Of a stretch of DNA of 64,000 nt, positions 42,407 to 51,626 are shown piece by piece (the stretch's first letter is position 1; every line of letters begins with the position of its first letter). The stretch is from Phytopseudomonas daroniae (lineage in GTDB: Bacteria > Pseudomonadota > Gammaproteobacteria > Pseudomonadales > Pseudomonadaceae). The notes under the pieces are model-generated. The model saw nothing but the letters and a program-made list of their open reading frames with translations. It made no database searches and was not told the DNA's origin. The DNA lies in contig NZ_QJUI01000017.1 in NCBI RefSeq assembly GCF_004327285.1, positions 59,924-123,923 on the forward strand. Reading direction: 5' to 3'. The translations under genes were made by a program, and so were the position numbers.

Positions 42407-44232
42407 CGCAGCGACTCCAGCTCGGCAGTGAAAGCACTGGCGCCCTGCTCCGCCGGGCTGAAGGCGGCACGCATGAAGGCGAACAACTCGCGGCCACAAC
42501 CGATGCCGGTGCCTTGCGGGCGCGATGCGGAGTCGCGGGCAGCCCACTCGATCTCGTCGACCAGGATCTGCAAGCGTCCTTCCACGCCATCGACGCGAAT
42601 CACATCGCCATCGCGTACCCGAGCCAGCGGCCCGCCATCCCAGGCTTCCGGGCTGACATGAATCGCCGCCGGCACCTTGCCCGACGCGCCGGACATACGT
42701 CCATCGGTAACCAGCGCCACCTTGAAGCCACGATCCTGCAGCACGCCCAAGTACGGCGTGAGCTTGTGCAGCTCGGGCATACCGTTGGCCTTGGGTCCCT
42801 GGAAGCGCACCACGGCGACGAAATCCCGCTCCAGTTCGCCCGCCTTGAAGGCATCGGCCAGATCAGCCTGAGTTTCGAATACCCGAGCTGGCGCTTCGAC
42901 GATCTGGTGCTCTGGCGCCACTGCCGAGACCTTGGCGACGCCGTTGCCGAGGTTGCCCTGCAGCACACGCAGCCCGCCTTCCGGCGAGAAGGCTTCCGGC
43001 ACACTACGCAGGATATTGCGATCCAGGCTCTGCTCCGGGCCCTGGCGCCAGACCAGACCGTTGTCGCCGAGGAACGGCTCCTGGGTATAACGCGACAGAC
43101 CTTGGCCGGCCACGGTGTAGACGTCCTCGTGCAGCAGGCCGGCATCGAGCAGCGTGCGCACCATGAAGGGCACACCGCCGCAGGCATGGAAGTGGTTCAC
43201 ATCGGCCTGGCCGTTGGGGTAGACCTTGGCCAGCGTCGGGGTCACGGCGGAGAGATCGGCCATGTCCTGCCAGGTCAACTGAATGCCTGCGGCGCGGGCG
43301 AAGGCCGGAATATGCAGCGTGTGGTTGGTCGAGCCGCCCGTCGCGTTGAGCGCCACCACCGAGTTGACGATGGCCTTCTCGTCGATGATCCGGCACAGCG
43401 GTGTGTACTCGCCGCCCTGACGGGTCAGACGCACCACCTGATGCGCCGCTTCGGCGGTCAGCGCGTCACGCAGCGGCGTGTACGGGTTGACGAACGATGA
43501 GCCCGGCAGGTGCAGACCCATGATTTCCATCACCACCTGATTGGTGTTGGCGGTGCCGTAAAAGGTGCAGGTGCCGGGGCTGTGGTAGGACTTCATCTCC
43601 GACTCCAGCAACTGCTCGCGGGTCGCCTTGCCTTCGGCGTAGAGCTGGCGAACTTCGGCCTTTTCCTTGTTGGGAATGCCCGACGGCATCGGCCCGCCCG
43701 GCACGAAGATCATCGGCAGATGACCGAAGCGCAGGGCGCCGATCATCAGCCCCGGAACGATCTTGTCGCAGATGCCCAGCAGCATCGCCGCATCGAACAT
43801 GTTGTGCGACAGCGCCACGGCGGTGGACATCGCGATCACTTCGCGGCTGGCAAGGCTCAGCTCCATACCCGGTTCGCCCTGGGTGACGCCGTCGCACATC
43901 GCCGGCACGCCGCCAGCGACCTGGCCGACCGAGCCCACAGCGCGCAGCGCCTGCTTGATCAGTTCGGGATAGTGTTCGTAGGGCTGGTGGGCGGAAAGCA
44001 TGTCGTTGTAGGCAGTGACGATGCCGACGTTGGCCTCGTTCATCAGCCGCAACCGCTGCTTGTCTTCGCTGGAACCACAGCCGGCAACGCCGTGGGCGAA
44101 GTTGGCGCATTGCAGCCCACCACGGTGTGGGCCTTCACTATCGGCGGCGGCCATTTGCGCCAGGTAGCGTTCGCGAGTCGCGCGGCTGCGGGCGATCAGG
44201 CGGTCGGTTACCTCGAGAATGCGGGGATGCAT
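42403..44232 (-). CDS. edd: 6-phosphogluconate dehydratase
   Basis: The 609-residue enzyme has the ILVD/EDD architecture with the Fe-S cluster cysteines (GVAGCGSSEDKQR, GGVPAMCDGVTQG, and the ICDKIVPG region). It turns 6-phosphogluconate into KDPG, the key Entner-Doudoroff step. It leads a long operon edd-glk-gltR-gtrS. The ATG at 44232 (MHPRILEV) with GGAG eight bases upstream is preferred to a GTG nine bases earlier. A HexR box lies about 100 bases upstream, shared with divergent gap. Confidence 0.96.
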   Translation of the reverse strand: MHPRILEVTDRLIARSRATRERYLAQMAAADSEGPHRGGLQCANFAHGVAGCGSSEDKQRLRLMNEANVGIVTAYNDMLSAHQPYEHYPELIKQALRAVGSVGQVAGGVPAMCDGVTQGEPGMELSLASREVIAMSTAVALSHNMFDAAMLLGICDKIVPGLMIGALRFGHLPMIFVPGGPMPSGIPNKEKAEVRQLYAEGKATREQLLESEMKSYHSPGTCTFYGTANTNQVVMEIMGLHLPGSSFVNPYTPLRDALTAEAAHQVVRLTRQGGEYTPLCRIIDEKAIVNSVVALNATGGSTNHTLHIPAFARAAGIQLTWQDMADLSAVTPTLAKVYPNGQADVNHFHACGGVPFMVRTLLDAGLLHEDVYTVAGQGLSRYTQEPFLGDNGLVWRQGPEQSLDRNILRSVPEAFSPEGGLRVLQGNLGNGVAKVSAVAPEHQIVEAPARVFETQADLADAFKAGELERDFVAVVRFQGPKANGMPELHKLTPYLGVLQDRGFKVALVTDGRMSGASGKVPAAIHVSPEAWDGGPLARVRDGDVIRVDGVEGRLQILVDEIEWAARDSASRPQGTGIGCGRELFAFMRAAFSPAEQGASAFTAELESLR

Positions 44233-44258
44233 GGTGTCCACTCCAGGCTAACAGGTAG

Positions 44259-44270
44259 CAATTCGAATTG
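44259..44270. promoter_or_regulatory. 12-base palindrome CAATTCGAATTG in the edd leader
   Basis: A perfect palindrome lies 26 bases before the edd ATG, separate from the HexR box. It could be a further operator or a part of the promoter; no known site fits. Confidence 0.35.
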
Positions 44271-44329
44271 TATTTTTATCAAAATACTGACAGCTAAAAC
44301 GCTTGATTTCTACTTCCATGAGAATAATC

Positions 44330-44344
44330 TTGTTTTTAAAACAA
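44330..44344. promoter_or_regulatory. HexR operator in the edd-gap intergenic region
   Basis: TTGTTTTTAAAACAA fits the HexR consensus TTGT-N7-ACAA. It is 19 bases before the gap start and about 97 bases before the edd start, as expected for joint control of both operons by KDPG-responsive HexR. Confidence 0.88.
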
Positions 44345-44363
44345 CATATAAGGATCAGCGCTC

Positions 44364-45365
44364 ATGACATTGCGAATTGCCATCAATGGTTTCGGTCGCA
44401 TCGGCCGTAACGTCCTCCGTGCACTCTATACCCAGAGCTACCGCGAAAACCTGCAAGTCGTCGCGATCAACGACCTGGGTGACAGTGCAATCAATGCGCA
44501 CCTTCTCAAATACGACAGCGTACACGGCATTTTCGATGCGTCCGTCGAGGTCGACGGGCAGAACCTGATCATCAATGGCGATCGCATTGCCGTCAGCGCC
44601 ATCCGCAACCCGGCCGATCTGCCCTGGAAGGATCTCGACGTCGACGTGGTGTTCGAGTGCACAGGCCTGTTCACCGACCGTGACAAGGCCGCCGCACACC
44701 TGACTGCCGGCGCGCGCAAGGTGATCATCTCCGCACCCGCCAAAGGCGCTGACGCCACGGTGGTCTACGGCGTCAATCACGACAGCCTGCGCGCCAGCCA
44801 CCAGATCATCTCCAACGCCTCCTGCACCACCAACTGCCTGGCGCCGGTCGCTCAGGTGCTGCAGCGTGAGCTGGGCATCGAGAGCGGGCTGATGACCACC
44901 ATCCACGCCTACACCAACGACCAGAACCTCTCCGACGTCTATCACAGCGACCCCTTCCGCGCGCGCTCGGCCACGCAATCGATGATTCCCACCAAGACCG
45001 GCGCCGCCGAAGCGGTCGGCCTGGTACTGCCGGAACTGGCTGGGCGTCTGACCGGCATGGCGGTACGGGTGCCGGTGATCAACGTGTCGCTGGTGGATCT
45101 GACGGTGCAGGTGCAACGCGATACCAGCGTCGAGGAAGTCAATGCCCTGCTGCGCACTGCCAGCCAGCAATCGACCGTACTGGGCTACAACGAACTGCCG
45201 CTGGTGTCCTGCGACTTCAACCACAACCCGCTGTCGTCGATCTTCGACGCCAACCACACCAAGGTGAACGGCCGGCTGGTCAAGGTACTGGCCTGGTACG
45301 ACAACGAGTGGGGCTTCTCCAACCGCATGCTCGACACCTGCCTGGCTGCCTACGCGGCCGAATAA
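44364..45365 (+). CDS. gap: Type I glyceraldehyde-3-phosphate dehydrogenase
   Basis: The 333-residue enzyme starts MTLRIAINGFGRIGRNVLRA, with the NAD-binding GFGRIGR, catalytic Cys154 in SNASCTTNC, and the conserved His in TTIHAYT. It is the Gap-1 protein linked with the edd operon, which handles the glyceraldehyde 3-phosphate released by Eda. It starts after AAGGATCAGCGCTC and is divergent from edd, with a HexR box between the two. All known catalytic residues are present. Confidence 0.95.
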   Translation: MTLRIAINGFGRIGRNVLRALYTQSYRENLQVVAINDLGDSAINAHLLKYDSVHGIFDASVEVDGQNLIINGDRIAVSAIRNPADLPWKDLDVDVVFECTGLFTDRDKAAAHLTAGARKVIISAPAKGADATVVYGVNHDSLRASHQIISNASCTTNCLAPVAQVLQRELGIESGLMTTIHAYTNDQNLSDVYHSDPFRARSATQSMIPTKTGAAEAVGLVLPELAGRLTGMAVRVPVINVSLVDLTVQVQRDTSVEEVNALLRTASQQSTVLGYNELPLVSCDFNHNPLSSIFDANHTKVNGRLVKVLAWYDNEWGFSNRMLDTCLAAYAAE

Positions 45366-45564
45366 GGCAGCGGCCACCAGTGCGGCGATGCGTCAAGCGC
45401 GATCGGGGAGCCGATTACGCTCGGTAAATCGCCGTGAGCGGATTACAATTGCTGCCCGCTTGAACCTCAATGCCGGCCAAAGACGCTCGATCGCGCCGGT
45501 CGGCGTCGCCAGCCGGGTCGGCAGGCAGCAGGTACATTGACATCCGAACATCACTGGAAGCCGC

Positions 45565-46128
45565 ATGGACTCTAGCCGCAACACACTCGAACAGCACTAC
45601 ACCGCCATCCTCGGCCAGCTCGGCGAAGACGTTTCCCGCGAAGGCCTGCTCGACACGCCCAAGCGCGCAGCCAAGGCCATGCAGTATCTGTGTAATGGCT
45701 ATGAAAAGACCCTGGAAGAAGTCACCAACGGTGCGCTGTTCAGCTCCGACGCCAGCGAGATGGTGCTGGTCAAGAACATCGAGCTGTATTCCCTGTGCGA
45801 GCATCACCTGCTGCCCTTCATCGGCAAGGCCCATGTCGCCTATATCCCCAACGGCAAGGTACTGGGGCTGTCCAAGGTAGCGCGCATCGTCGACATGTAT
45901 GCCCGCCGCCTGCAGATTCAGGAAAGTCTGAGCCGGCAGATCGCCGAAGCCGTTCAGCAGGTCACCGGCGCACTCGGCGTGGCGGTGGTCATCGAAGCGA
46001 AGCACATGTGCATGATGATGCGCGGCGTGGAGAAGCAGAACTCCTCCATGGTCACTTCGGTGATGCTCGGCGAATTCCGCGAAAATGCCGCGACCCGCAG
46101 CGAGTTCCTCAGCTTGGTCAATAACTGA
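45565..46128 (+). CDS. folE: GTP cyclohydrolase I
   Basis: The 187-residue enzyme holds the Zn ligands Cys78 and His81 in SLCEHHLLPFIG and Cys149 in KHMCMMMRG, plus the family signature VLGLSKVARIVDMYARRLQIQE. It turns GTP into dihydroneopterin triphosphate, the first step of folate synthesis. Pseudomonads often have two forms, and this one is the classical Zn-dependent FolE. It lies 199 bases after gap on the same strand, with a TACAAT hexamer at about 45445 as a possible -10, so it probably has its own promoter. Confidence 0.94.
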   Translation: MDSSRNTLEQHYTAILGQLGEDVSREGLLDTPKRAAKAMQYLCNGYEKTLEEVTNGALFSSDASEMVLVKNIELYSLCEHHLLPFIGKAHVAYIPNGKVLGLSKVARIVDMYARRLQIQESLSRQIAEAVQQVTGALGVAVVIEAKHMCMMMRGVEKQNSSMVTSVMLGEFRENAATRSEFLSLVNN

Positions 46129-46159
46129 GACCCGACGCTCGGGGTGGCCAACCACGATC

Positions 46160-46280
46160 ATGCAGGAGCCCGTTTGCGGGCGATGCGAGGGTGGCCGTTC
46201 TGCGAAATTGCGGCATGGCGGCCAATCGCCGGCAAGCCGGCTCCTACGGGATCGTAGTGGATCCTCCGCACCATGCAGGA
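46160..46280. repeat. GCAGGAGCC/GGCTCCTAC REP-like palindrome
   Basis: Copies of GCAGGAGCCCG and the inverted GCCGGCTCCTACGGG enclose GGGCGATGCGAGG and CAATCGCCGGCAAGCCGG. This is the same dispersed repeat family seen at 7498 and 51016. It fills most of the space between folE and the ABC exporter gene, where convergent transcription ends. Confidence 0.6.
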
Positions 46281-46377
46281 GCTGCGGGGGCGCCTAGCCT
46301 TGCGGGCGATGCGATGGCAGGCACTCAACCGAGCTCTCGGCATGTCCACCATCGGCCGTCACGACAGCTCCCCGCCT

Positions 46378-48144
46378 CTACGTCTTCTCCACGAACTGCA
46401 GTTCGGCCAACCGCGCATACAGTGGATTGCCGGCGACCAATTCGGCGTGTTTGCCCAATGCGACCAGCCGCCCCTGATCGAAGACGGCGATACGATCGGC
46501 GCTTTTCACCGTGGCCAGACGGTGGGCGATCACCAGGGTGGTACGGCCGCGCATCAGTTCCGGCAGTGCCTGCTGGATCAGGTGCTCGCTCTCGGCATCC
46601 AGGGCACTGGTGGCCTCGTCGAGCAACAGGATCGGCGCATCCACCAGCAGGGCACGGGCAATCGCCAGGCGCTGACGTTGACCGCCGGACAAGCCCAGCC
46701 CGGCATCGCCCAGATGAGTCTGATAGCCCTGCGGCAGTCTCTCGATGAATTCATGGGCATGCGCCGCACGAGCCGCGGCTTCCACTTCGGCGCTGCTGGC
46801 GTCCAGGCGCCCGTAGCGGATGTTGTCTTCCACGCTGCCGAAGAACAACGCCGGGTGCTGGGAAACCAGAGCGAAGCTCTCGCGCAGGATCTGGGGGGCG
46901 AGGCGCTCGATCGGCAGCCCGTCGATCATGATGCGCCCCTGCTGAGGATCGTAGAAACGCAGCAGCAGATCGAACAGGGTCGACTTGCCCGCCCCGGATG
47001 GCCCGACGATGGCCAGGGTTTCGCCGGGGACGACAGTCAGATCGATGCCCTCCAGCGCGAGACTTTGCGGACGTGTCGGGTAAGCGAAGGATAGACCCTG
47101 TACCTCGATGCGGCCCTGCACCGGCTGCGTGGGAATCAGCGCACCCTCGAGCGGGGCATGAATCTCGTTGCGCGCGCGCAGCAATTCGGTGATGCGCTCG
47201 GCGGCGCCGGCCGCACGCTGCAACTCGCCGATAACTTCGCTGAGGGTGCCGAACGAGGAGCCGACGATCAGGCTGTAGAACACGAACGCGGCCAGCTCGC
47301 CACCGCTGATGCGCCCGGCGATCACGTCCATGCCACCGACCCAGAGCATCACACCCACGGCGCCCAGTACCAGAACGATGACCACGGTAATCAGCCAGGC
47401 GCGCTGGGCGACGCGCTTGCGCGCCGTGTCGAACGCCGCTTCGGCGGACAGGGCGAAACGGCGGCGGTCTTCGGCCTGGTGGTTATAGGCCTGTACCGTC
47501 TTGATCTGCCCCAACACCTCGCTGACGTAGCTGCCCACGTCGGCGATGCGATCCTGGCTGAGTCGCGACAGTTCACGTACCCGTCGGCCAAACAGCAGGA
47601 TCGGCGCCACCACCAGCGGCAACGCCGCCAGCACGATAGCGCTCAGCTTGGGGTTGGTGACCACCAGCAGAATCATGCCGCCGACCAGCATGATCAGGTT
47701 GCGCAGCGCCATCGACAGGGACGAACCGATCACCGACTGCAACAAGGTGGTATCGGCGGTCAGCCGCGACTGGATCTCCGAGCTGCGGTTGTGCGCATAG
47801 AACCCGGGGTGCAGGCCGACCAGGTGATCGAACACGCGCTTGCGGATGTCCGCCACCACCCGTTCGCCAAGCCAGGACACCAGATAGAAGCGCGTGTAGG
47901 TACCCACCGCCAGGGCGAGCACCAGCACGAAGAACAGCAGGATCGAATGGCGCAGCGCTTCAGGCGACTGGGTGGCCAGGCCCTGATCCACCAGCAGTTT
48001 GATGCCCTGCCCCATGGACAGGGTGATCGCTGCGGTAAACAGCAACGCCAGCAGCGCGCCGACCACACGGCCACGATAAGGGGCGATAAACGCCCACGAC
48101 ATGCGCAAGGCCGCGCGCTGGCGGGAAGACAAAAACAAGGTCAT
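46378..48144 (-). CDS. ABC exporter (MsbA-like half transporter)
   Basis: The 588-residue protein joins a six-helix membrane domain (from about residue 20, RGRVVGALLALLFTAAI) to an ATPase domain with Walker A VGPSGAGKST, Q-loop ALVSQHPALF, signature LSGGQRQRLAIARAL, Walker B PILLLDEATSALD and the H-loop IAHRLATV. This is a homodimer-forming type IV exporter of the multidrug/lipid class. The substrate is unknown, and the main msbA is expected elsewhere. It is monocistronic and convergent with folE. The conserved catalytic Glu is present. Confidence 0.9.
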   Translation of the reverse strand: MTLFLSSRQRAALRMSWAFIAPYRGRVVGALLALLFTAAITLSMGQGIKLLVDQGLATQSPEALRHSILLFFVLVLALAVGTYTRFYLVSWLGERVVADIRKRVFDHLVGLHPGFYAHNRSSEIQSRLTADTTLLQSVIGSSLSMALRNLIMLVGGMILLVVTNPKLSAIVLAALPLVVAPILLFGRRVRELSRLSQDRIADVGSYVSEVLGQIKTVQAYNHQAEDRRRFALSAEAAFDTARKRVAQRAWLITVVIVLVLGAVGVMLWVGGMDVIAGRISGGELAAFVFYSLIVGSSFGTLSEVIGELQRAAGAAERITELLRARNEIHAPLEGALIPTQPVQGRIEVQGLSFAYPTRPQSLALEGIDLTVVPGETLAIVGPSGAGKSTLFDLLLRFYDPQQGRIMIDGLPIERLAPQILRESFALVSQHPALFFGSVEDNIRYGRLDASSAEVEAAARAAHAHEFIERLPQGYQTHLGDAGLGLSGGQRQRLAIARALLVDAPILLLDEATSALDAESEHLIQQALPELMRGRTTLVIAHRLATVKSADRIAVFDQGRLVALGKHAELVAGNPLYARLAELQFVEKT

Positions 48145-48259
48145 GGTGGGCTCGAAGGCTGATGACAGAAGGGCTCTAGCACATCAGATGGGGCCGCGAG
48201 CGGTAAACATCAAGCGCAGGAGCCTATGTTGGCGGCAGCGTATCGTTCAAATTAATATA

Positions 48260-48274
48260 TGGAACACGATTCCA
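48260..48274. promoter_or_regulatory. IclR-type palindrome upstream of the FAD/AKR operon
   Basis: TGGAACACGATTCCA (TGGAA-N5-TTCCA) lies 32 bases before the start of the FAD enzyme gene, next to an AT-rich TTAATATAT. It matches the pattern known for E. coli IclR operators, TGGAAATNATTTCCA. No IclR-type gene lies in this window to pair with it. Confidence 0.5.
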
Positions 48275-48305
48275 AAAACAATCATAACCCCGTCAGGAAC
48301 CCAAG

Positions 48306-50027
48306 ATGCCCGCCACAGCTTCCACCCCGCTCCCTCAAGAATGCGACCTGCTGGTGGTCGGCTCCGGCGCTGCCGGGTTGGCTGCAGCGGTGACCGCCGC
48401 CTGGCACGGCCAGAAGGTCGTGCTGGTGGAAAAGGACGCCGTATTCGGTGGCGCCACCGCCTGGTCGGGTGGCTGGGCCTGGGTACCGCGCAATCCGTTG
48501 GCGCGTCGCGCCGGCATTGAAGAAGATATCGAGCAGCCGCGCACCTACCTGCGCCACGAACTCGGCGAGCACTACGATAGCGCTCGCGTCGACGCTTTTC
48601 TCGAGGCCTGTCCGCATATGGTGGCGTTCTTCGAACGGCACACCGCTCTGCAGTTCGCCGACGGCAACGCCATTCCCGATATGCACGGCGATACGCCCGG
48701 TGCCGCCACGGGCGGCCATCAGGTGATTGCCGCGCCCTATGATGCCCACGAGGTACTGGATCTGTTACCTCGCCTGCGCAAGACCATGCGGGAAACCTCT
48801 TTCATGGGCATGCCGATCATGGCGGGCGCCGATCTGGCGGCGTTTCTCAGTATGACCCGCTCGCCGAAATCGCTGTGGCACGTGATCCGCCGCTTCAGCA
48901 CTCACCTCTATCACCTGGCCCGCTATGGCCGCGCCATGCACCTGGTCAACGGCGTCGCACTGGTGGCGCGGCTGGCACGTACGGCTGCCGATCTCGGTGT
49001 CGAACTGATCGAGTCCACTCCGGTTGTTCGCCTGCATCAGCAGGATGGCCGGGTGAACGGCGCCACGCTGCTCCGCCAGGATGGCGAGCATTTCATCAGC
49101 GCCCGCGCAGTGATCCTCGCGGCCGGTGGTTTCCCGAACGACCCACTGCGACGCCAGCAGCTGTTTCCCCGCGATGCCAGCGGCCAGGACAACCTGGCGC
49201 TGCCGCCAGCATCCTGCTCCGGCGATGGACTGCGTCTGGGCGAAGCGCTGGGTGCCCAGGTCGACACCGCGCTGAAGTCACCCGTCGCCTGGGCACCCGT
49301 TTCCAAGGTACCCCATGCGGACGGCAGCGTCGGCCACTTCCCGCATATCATCGAGCGCGGCAAGCCAGGCATCATCGGTGTGCTGGCCAACGGCAAACGT
49401 TTCGTCAACGAGGCCCATGGTTACTACGACTACGTATCGGCAATGGTCGAGCAGGTGCCGGAAGACCAGGCAGTGTGCTCCTGGCTGATCTGCGATCACC
49501 GTTTCCAGCGCCGCTACGGCCTGGGCTTCGCCCGCCCCGCTCCCGTGCCGCTCTGGCCGGCGTTGCGCAACGGCTACCTGCAACGCGCCGCCACTGTGGA
49601 ACAACTTGCACTGCAGTGCGGTATCGATCCGGTTGCGCTCGCGACCACGGTAGCTACATTCAATCAGCACGCGCGGGCTGGCGAGGATCCCGAGTTCGGC
49701 CGCGGCAGCACCGCCTTCAACCGCAAACAGGGCGATCCGTTGCATCCGGGGCCGAATCCCTGTGTCGCGCCAATCGAACAGGGGCCCTTCTATGCAGTCA
49801 AAGTACAACCTGGCTGCTTCGGCACTTTCGCCGGTTTGAAGACCGATGCGGCGGCCCGCGTACTCGACGCCGAAGGTCAGCCGATCACCGGCCTGTATGC
49901 CGCTGGTGCGGACATGGCCAGCGTGTTCGGCGGTCATTACCCGTCGGGCGGCATCAACCTGGGCCCCGCCCTCACCTTCGGCTACGTCGCCGCGCGCCAT
50001 GCCGCCGGCATCAGCGCCTACGAATAG
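48306..50027 (+). CDS. FAD-binding dehydrogenase of the fumarate reductase/KstD group
   Basis: The 573-residue protein begins with a dinucleotide-binding motif (LLVVGSGAAGLAAAVTAAWHGQKVVLVEKDAVFGGATAWSGG, given here by its key GSGAAG and GGATAWSGG parts) and ends with GLYAAGADMASVFGGHYPSGGINLGPALTFGY, the C-terminal FAD motif of flavoproteins such as ketosteroid dehydrogenase. A middle catalytic domain lies at about 150-350. The hydride acceptor and substrate are unknown. It is followed after 27 bases by an aldo/keto reductase on the same strand. An IclR-type palindrome and an A-rich leader precede it, which suggests a catabolic operon. Confidence 0.87.
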   Translation: MPATASTPLPQECDLLVVGSGAAGLAAAVTAAWHGQKVVLVEKDAVFGGATAWSGGWAWVPRNPLARRAGIEEDIEQPRTYLRHELGEHYDSARVDAFLEACPHMVAFFERHTALQFADGNAIPDMHGDTPGAATGGHQVIAAPYDAHEVLDLLPRLRKTMRETSFMGMPIMAGADLAAFLSMTRSPKSLWHVIRRFSTHLYHLARYGRAMHLVNGVALVARLARTAADLGVELIESTPVVRLHQQDGRVNGATLLRQDGEHFISARAVILAAGGFPNDPLRRQQLFPRDASGQDNLALPPASCSGDGLRLGEALGAQVDTALKSPVAWAPVSKVPHADGSVGHFPHIIERGKPGIIGVLANGKRFVNEAHGYYDYVSAMVEQVPEDQAVCSWLICDHRFQRRYGLGFARPAPVPLWPALRNGYLQRAATVEQLALQCGIDPVALATTVATFNQHARAGEDPEFGRGSTAFNRKQGDPLHPGPNPCVAPIEQGPFYAVKVQPGCFGTFAGLKTDAAARVLDAEGQPITGLYAAGADMASVFGGHYPSGGINLGPALTFGYVAARHAAGISAYE

Positions 50028-50054
50028 CCATCCGTTGTCATCAGGAGGATTCAC

Positions 50055-50888
50055 ATGCAGGCCATCCGCAATCGTTACCAACTGAACATGCCGAAACTCG
50101 GCCTGGGCACCTGGCCCATGAAGGACGACGAATGTACCCGAGCGGTGCGCCAGGCTCTGCAGATCGGCTACCGGCATATCGATACCGCCACCGCCTATGA
50201 GAACGAGGCGGCAGTGGGCAAGGCGCTGGCCGAGACCGACGTCGAGCGCGAGAAGATTCACCTGACCACCAAGGTCTGGTGGGACAAGCTGCAACCCGAC
50301 GCCATCCGCGCTTCGCTCGCCGCCAGCCTGCAGGCGCTGCGCACCGAGTATGTCGACCTGTTCCTGATCCACTGGCCGGGCAACGCCGGCAGCCTGGCCG
50401 GTGATGACCTGCGCCGCGCCCTGGAAACCCTGGCGGCTCTGCGCGACGAAGGGAAAACGCTGAACATCGGCGTCGCCAACTTCCCGCTGCCGCTGCTGCG
50501 CCAGAGTATCGAGGAGTTCCAGGCCCCCATCGCCGCGATCCAGGTGGAGTATCACGTGCTGCTCGACCAGCAGCCGATGCTCGATTATGCCCGCGAACAC
50601 AACCTGGCGTTCACCGCCTATTGCCCGCTGGCCCGCGGCGAAGCCGCGCAATTGCCGGAAATCCGCCAGATCGCCGCCAAGCACGGCGTGTTCCCCAGCC
50701 AGGTGGTGCTGCAGTGGCTGCTCGCCCAGGACAATGTGGCAGCGATCCCCAAGGCCAGCGGCGTGGAAAATCAGCGGGCCAACCTGGCCGCCCTGGATAT
50801 CCGCCTCGACGACGAAGACCGCGCCCTGATCGCCAGCCTGCCGAAGGATCGGCGCCTGGTCAGCCCGGATTTCGCGCCGAAGTGGTAA
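50055..50888 (+). CDS. Aldo/keto reductase
   Basis: The 277-residue enzyme has the AKR fold: the Asp-Tyr pair in YRHIDTATAYENEAAVGKAL, the Lys in LTTKVWWDKL, and the His in DLFLIHWPG form the catalytic tetrad, and the NADPH-binding end has IPKASGVENQRANLAALD. It resembles 2,5-diketo-gluconate reductase DkgB. With AGGAGG before the ATG and only 27 bases from the FAD enzyme gene, it is the second gene of a two-gene operon. The substrate is unknown. Confidence 0.93.
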   Translation: MQAIRNRYQLNMPKLGLGTWPMKDDECTRAVRQALQIGYRHIDTATAYENEAAVGKALAETDVEREKIHLTTKVWWDKLQPDAIRASLAASLQALRTEYVDLFLIHWPGNAGSLAGDDLRRALETLAALRDEGKTLNIGVANFPLPLLRQSIEEFQAPIAAIQVEYHVLLDQQPMLDYAREHNLAFTAYCPLARGEAAQLPEIRQIAAKHGVFPSQVVLQWLLAQDNVAAIPKASGVENQRANLAALDIRLDDEDRALIASLPKDRRLVSPDFAPKW

Positions 50889-50900
50889 GCGGAAAATGAA

Positions 50901-50923
50901 GAGCCCCGCCTGGTGCGGGGCTC
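50901..50923 (+). terminator. Hairpin after the aldo/keto reductase gene
   Basis: A nine-base-pair stem (GAGCCCCGC / GCGGGGCTC) with a five-base loop lies 12 bases after the stop codon. It lacks a T-run, so it may be a weak terminator or a message stabiliser. Confidence 0.55.
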
Positions 50924-50929
50924 AAACCG

Positions 50930-51120
50930 TAGCCTGGGTGAAGCACAGCGATACCCGGGAGCGGTTGGTGGAAGAAAACAGCGTCTTCCACCCTGCGGGA
51001 TAGCAACGCCCGCGTAGGAGCCCCGCCCACGGGGCGATGCGATTAAGGCAACCCGCAACACCAACGCCGAACACCCACCCGTAGCCCGGGTCAAGCGCAG
51101 CGATACCCGGGAATGCACCG
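50930..51120. repeat. Repeats with GTAGCCTGGGT and GTAGGAGCC words
   Basis: Two copies of GTAGCC.GGGT.AAGC.CAGCGATACCCGGGA (about 50932-50963 and 51083-51114) enclose a GTAGGAGCCCCG word. Neither is coding. They fill the space between the aldo/keto reductase and pcaC genes, which are convergent. Confidence 0.6.
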
Positions 51121-51131
51121 ATGCACGCTCA

Positions 51132-51527
51132 CTACTTGTCGAGGGACTCGACGCCGACTTCGTCCCACAGCTCTTCGGCAAGGTGGAAGGTGGCATTCGC
51201 CGCTGGGATACCGCAGTAGATCGCGCTCTGCATGATCACTTCCTTGAGTTCCTCACGGGTCACGCCATTGTTCTTGGCAGCCTTGAGGTGCAGCTTCAGC
51301 TCGCCTTCGCGGTTCATTCCGATCAGCATGGCGATGGTGATCAGGCTGCGGGTGTGGCGCGGCAAGCCCGGACGCGTCCAGATATCACCCCAGGCATGAC
51401 GGGTGATCATTTCCTGAAACTCTTGGTTGAACGGCGTGATGTTCTGCAGGCTGCGATCGACATGGGCATCGCCCAGCACCGCACGGCGTACCTGCATGCC
51501 GGCTTCGTAACGTTGTTTCTCGTCCAT
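51132..51527 (-). CDS. pcaC: 4-carboxymuconolactone decarboxylase
   Basis: The 131-residue protein is of the CMD/AhpD fold, with family motifs FNQEFQEMITRHAWGDIWTRPGLPRHTRSLITIAMLI and GVTREELKEVIMQSAIYCGIPAAN (Cys-His pair nearby). It decarboxylates gamma-carboxymuconolactone to 3-oxoadipate enol-lactone in protocatechuate breakdown. GGAG lies seven bases before the ATG at 51527. It stands 250 bases from pcaD, so it may have a separate message or a long gap within the operon. Confidence 0.93.
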   Translation of the reverse strand: MDEKQRYEAGMQVRRAVLGDAHVDRSLQNITPFNQEFQEMITRHAWGDIWTRPGLPRHTRSLITIAMLIGMNREGELKLHLKAAKNNGVTREELKEVIMQSAIYCGIPAANATFHLAEELWDEVGVESLDK

Positions 51528-51626
51528 CAGTAGCTCCAACTATCAGTCGTGCACGGGGCGCAGGGTGGGTCACGCTTCATCGACCCACCACTGGTACCGC
51601 GGTCAAAAGGGGGATGAAAAAAGCAA

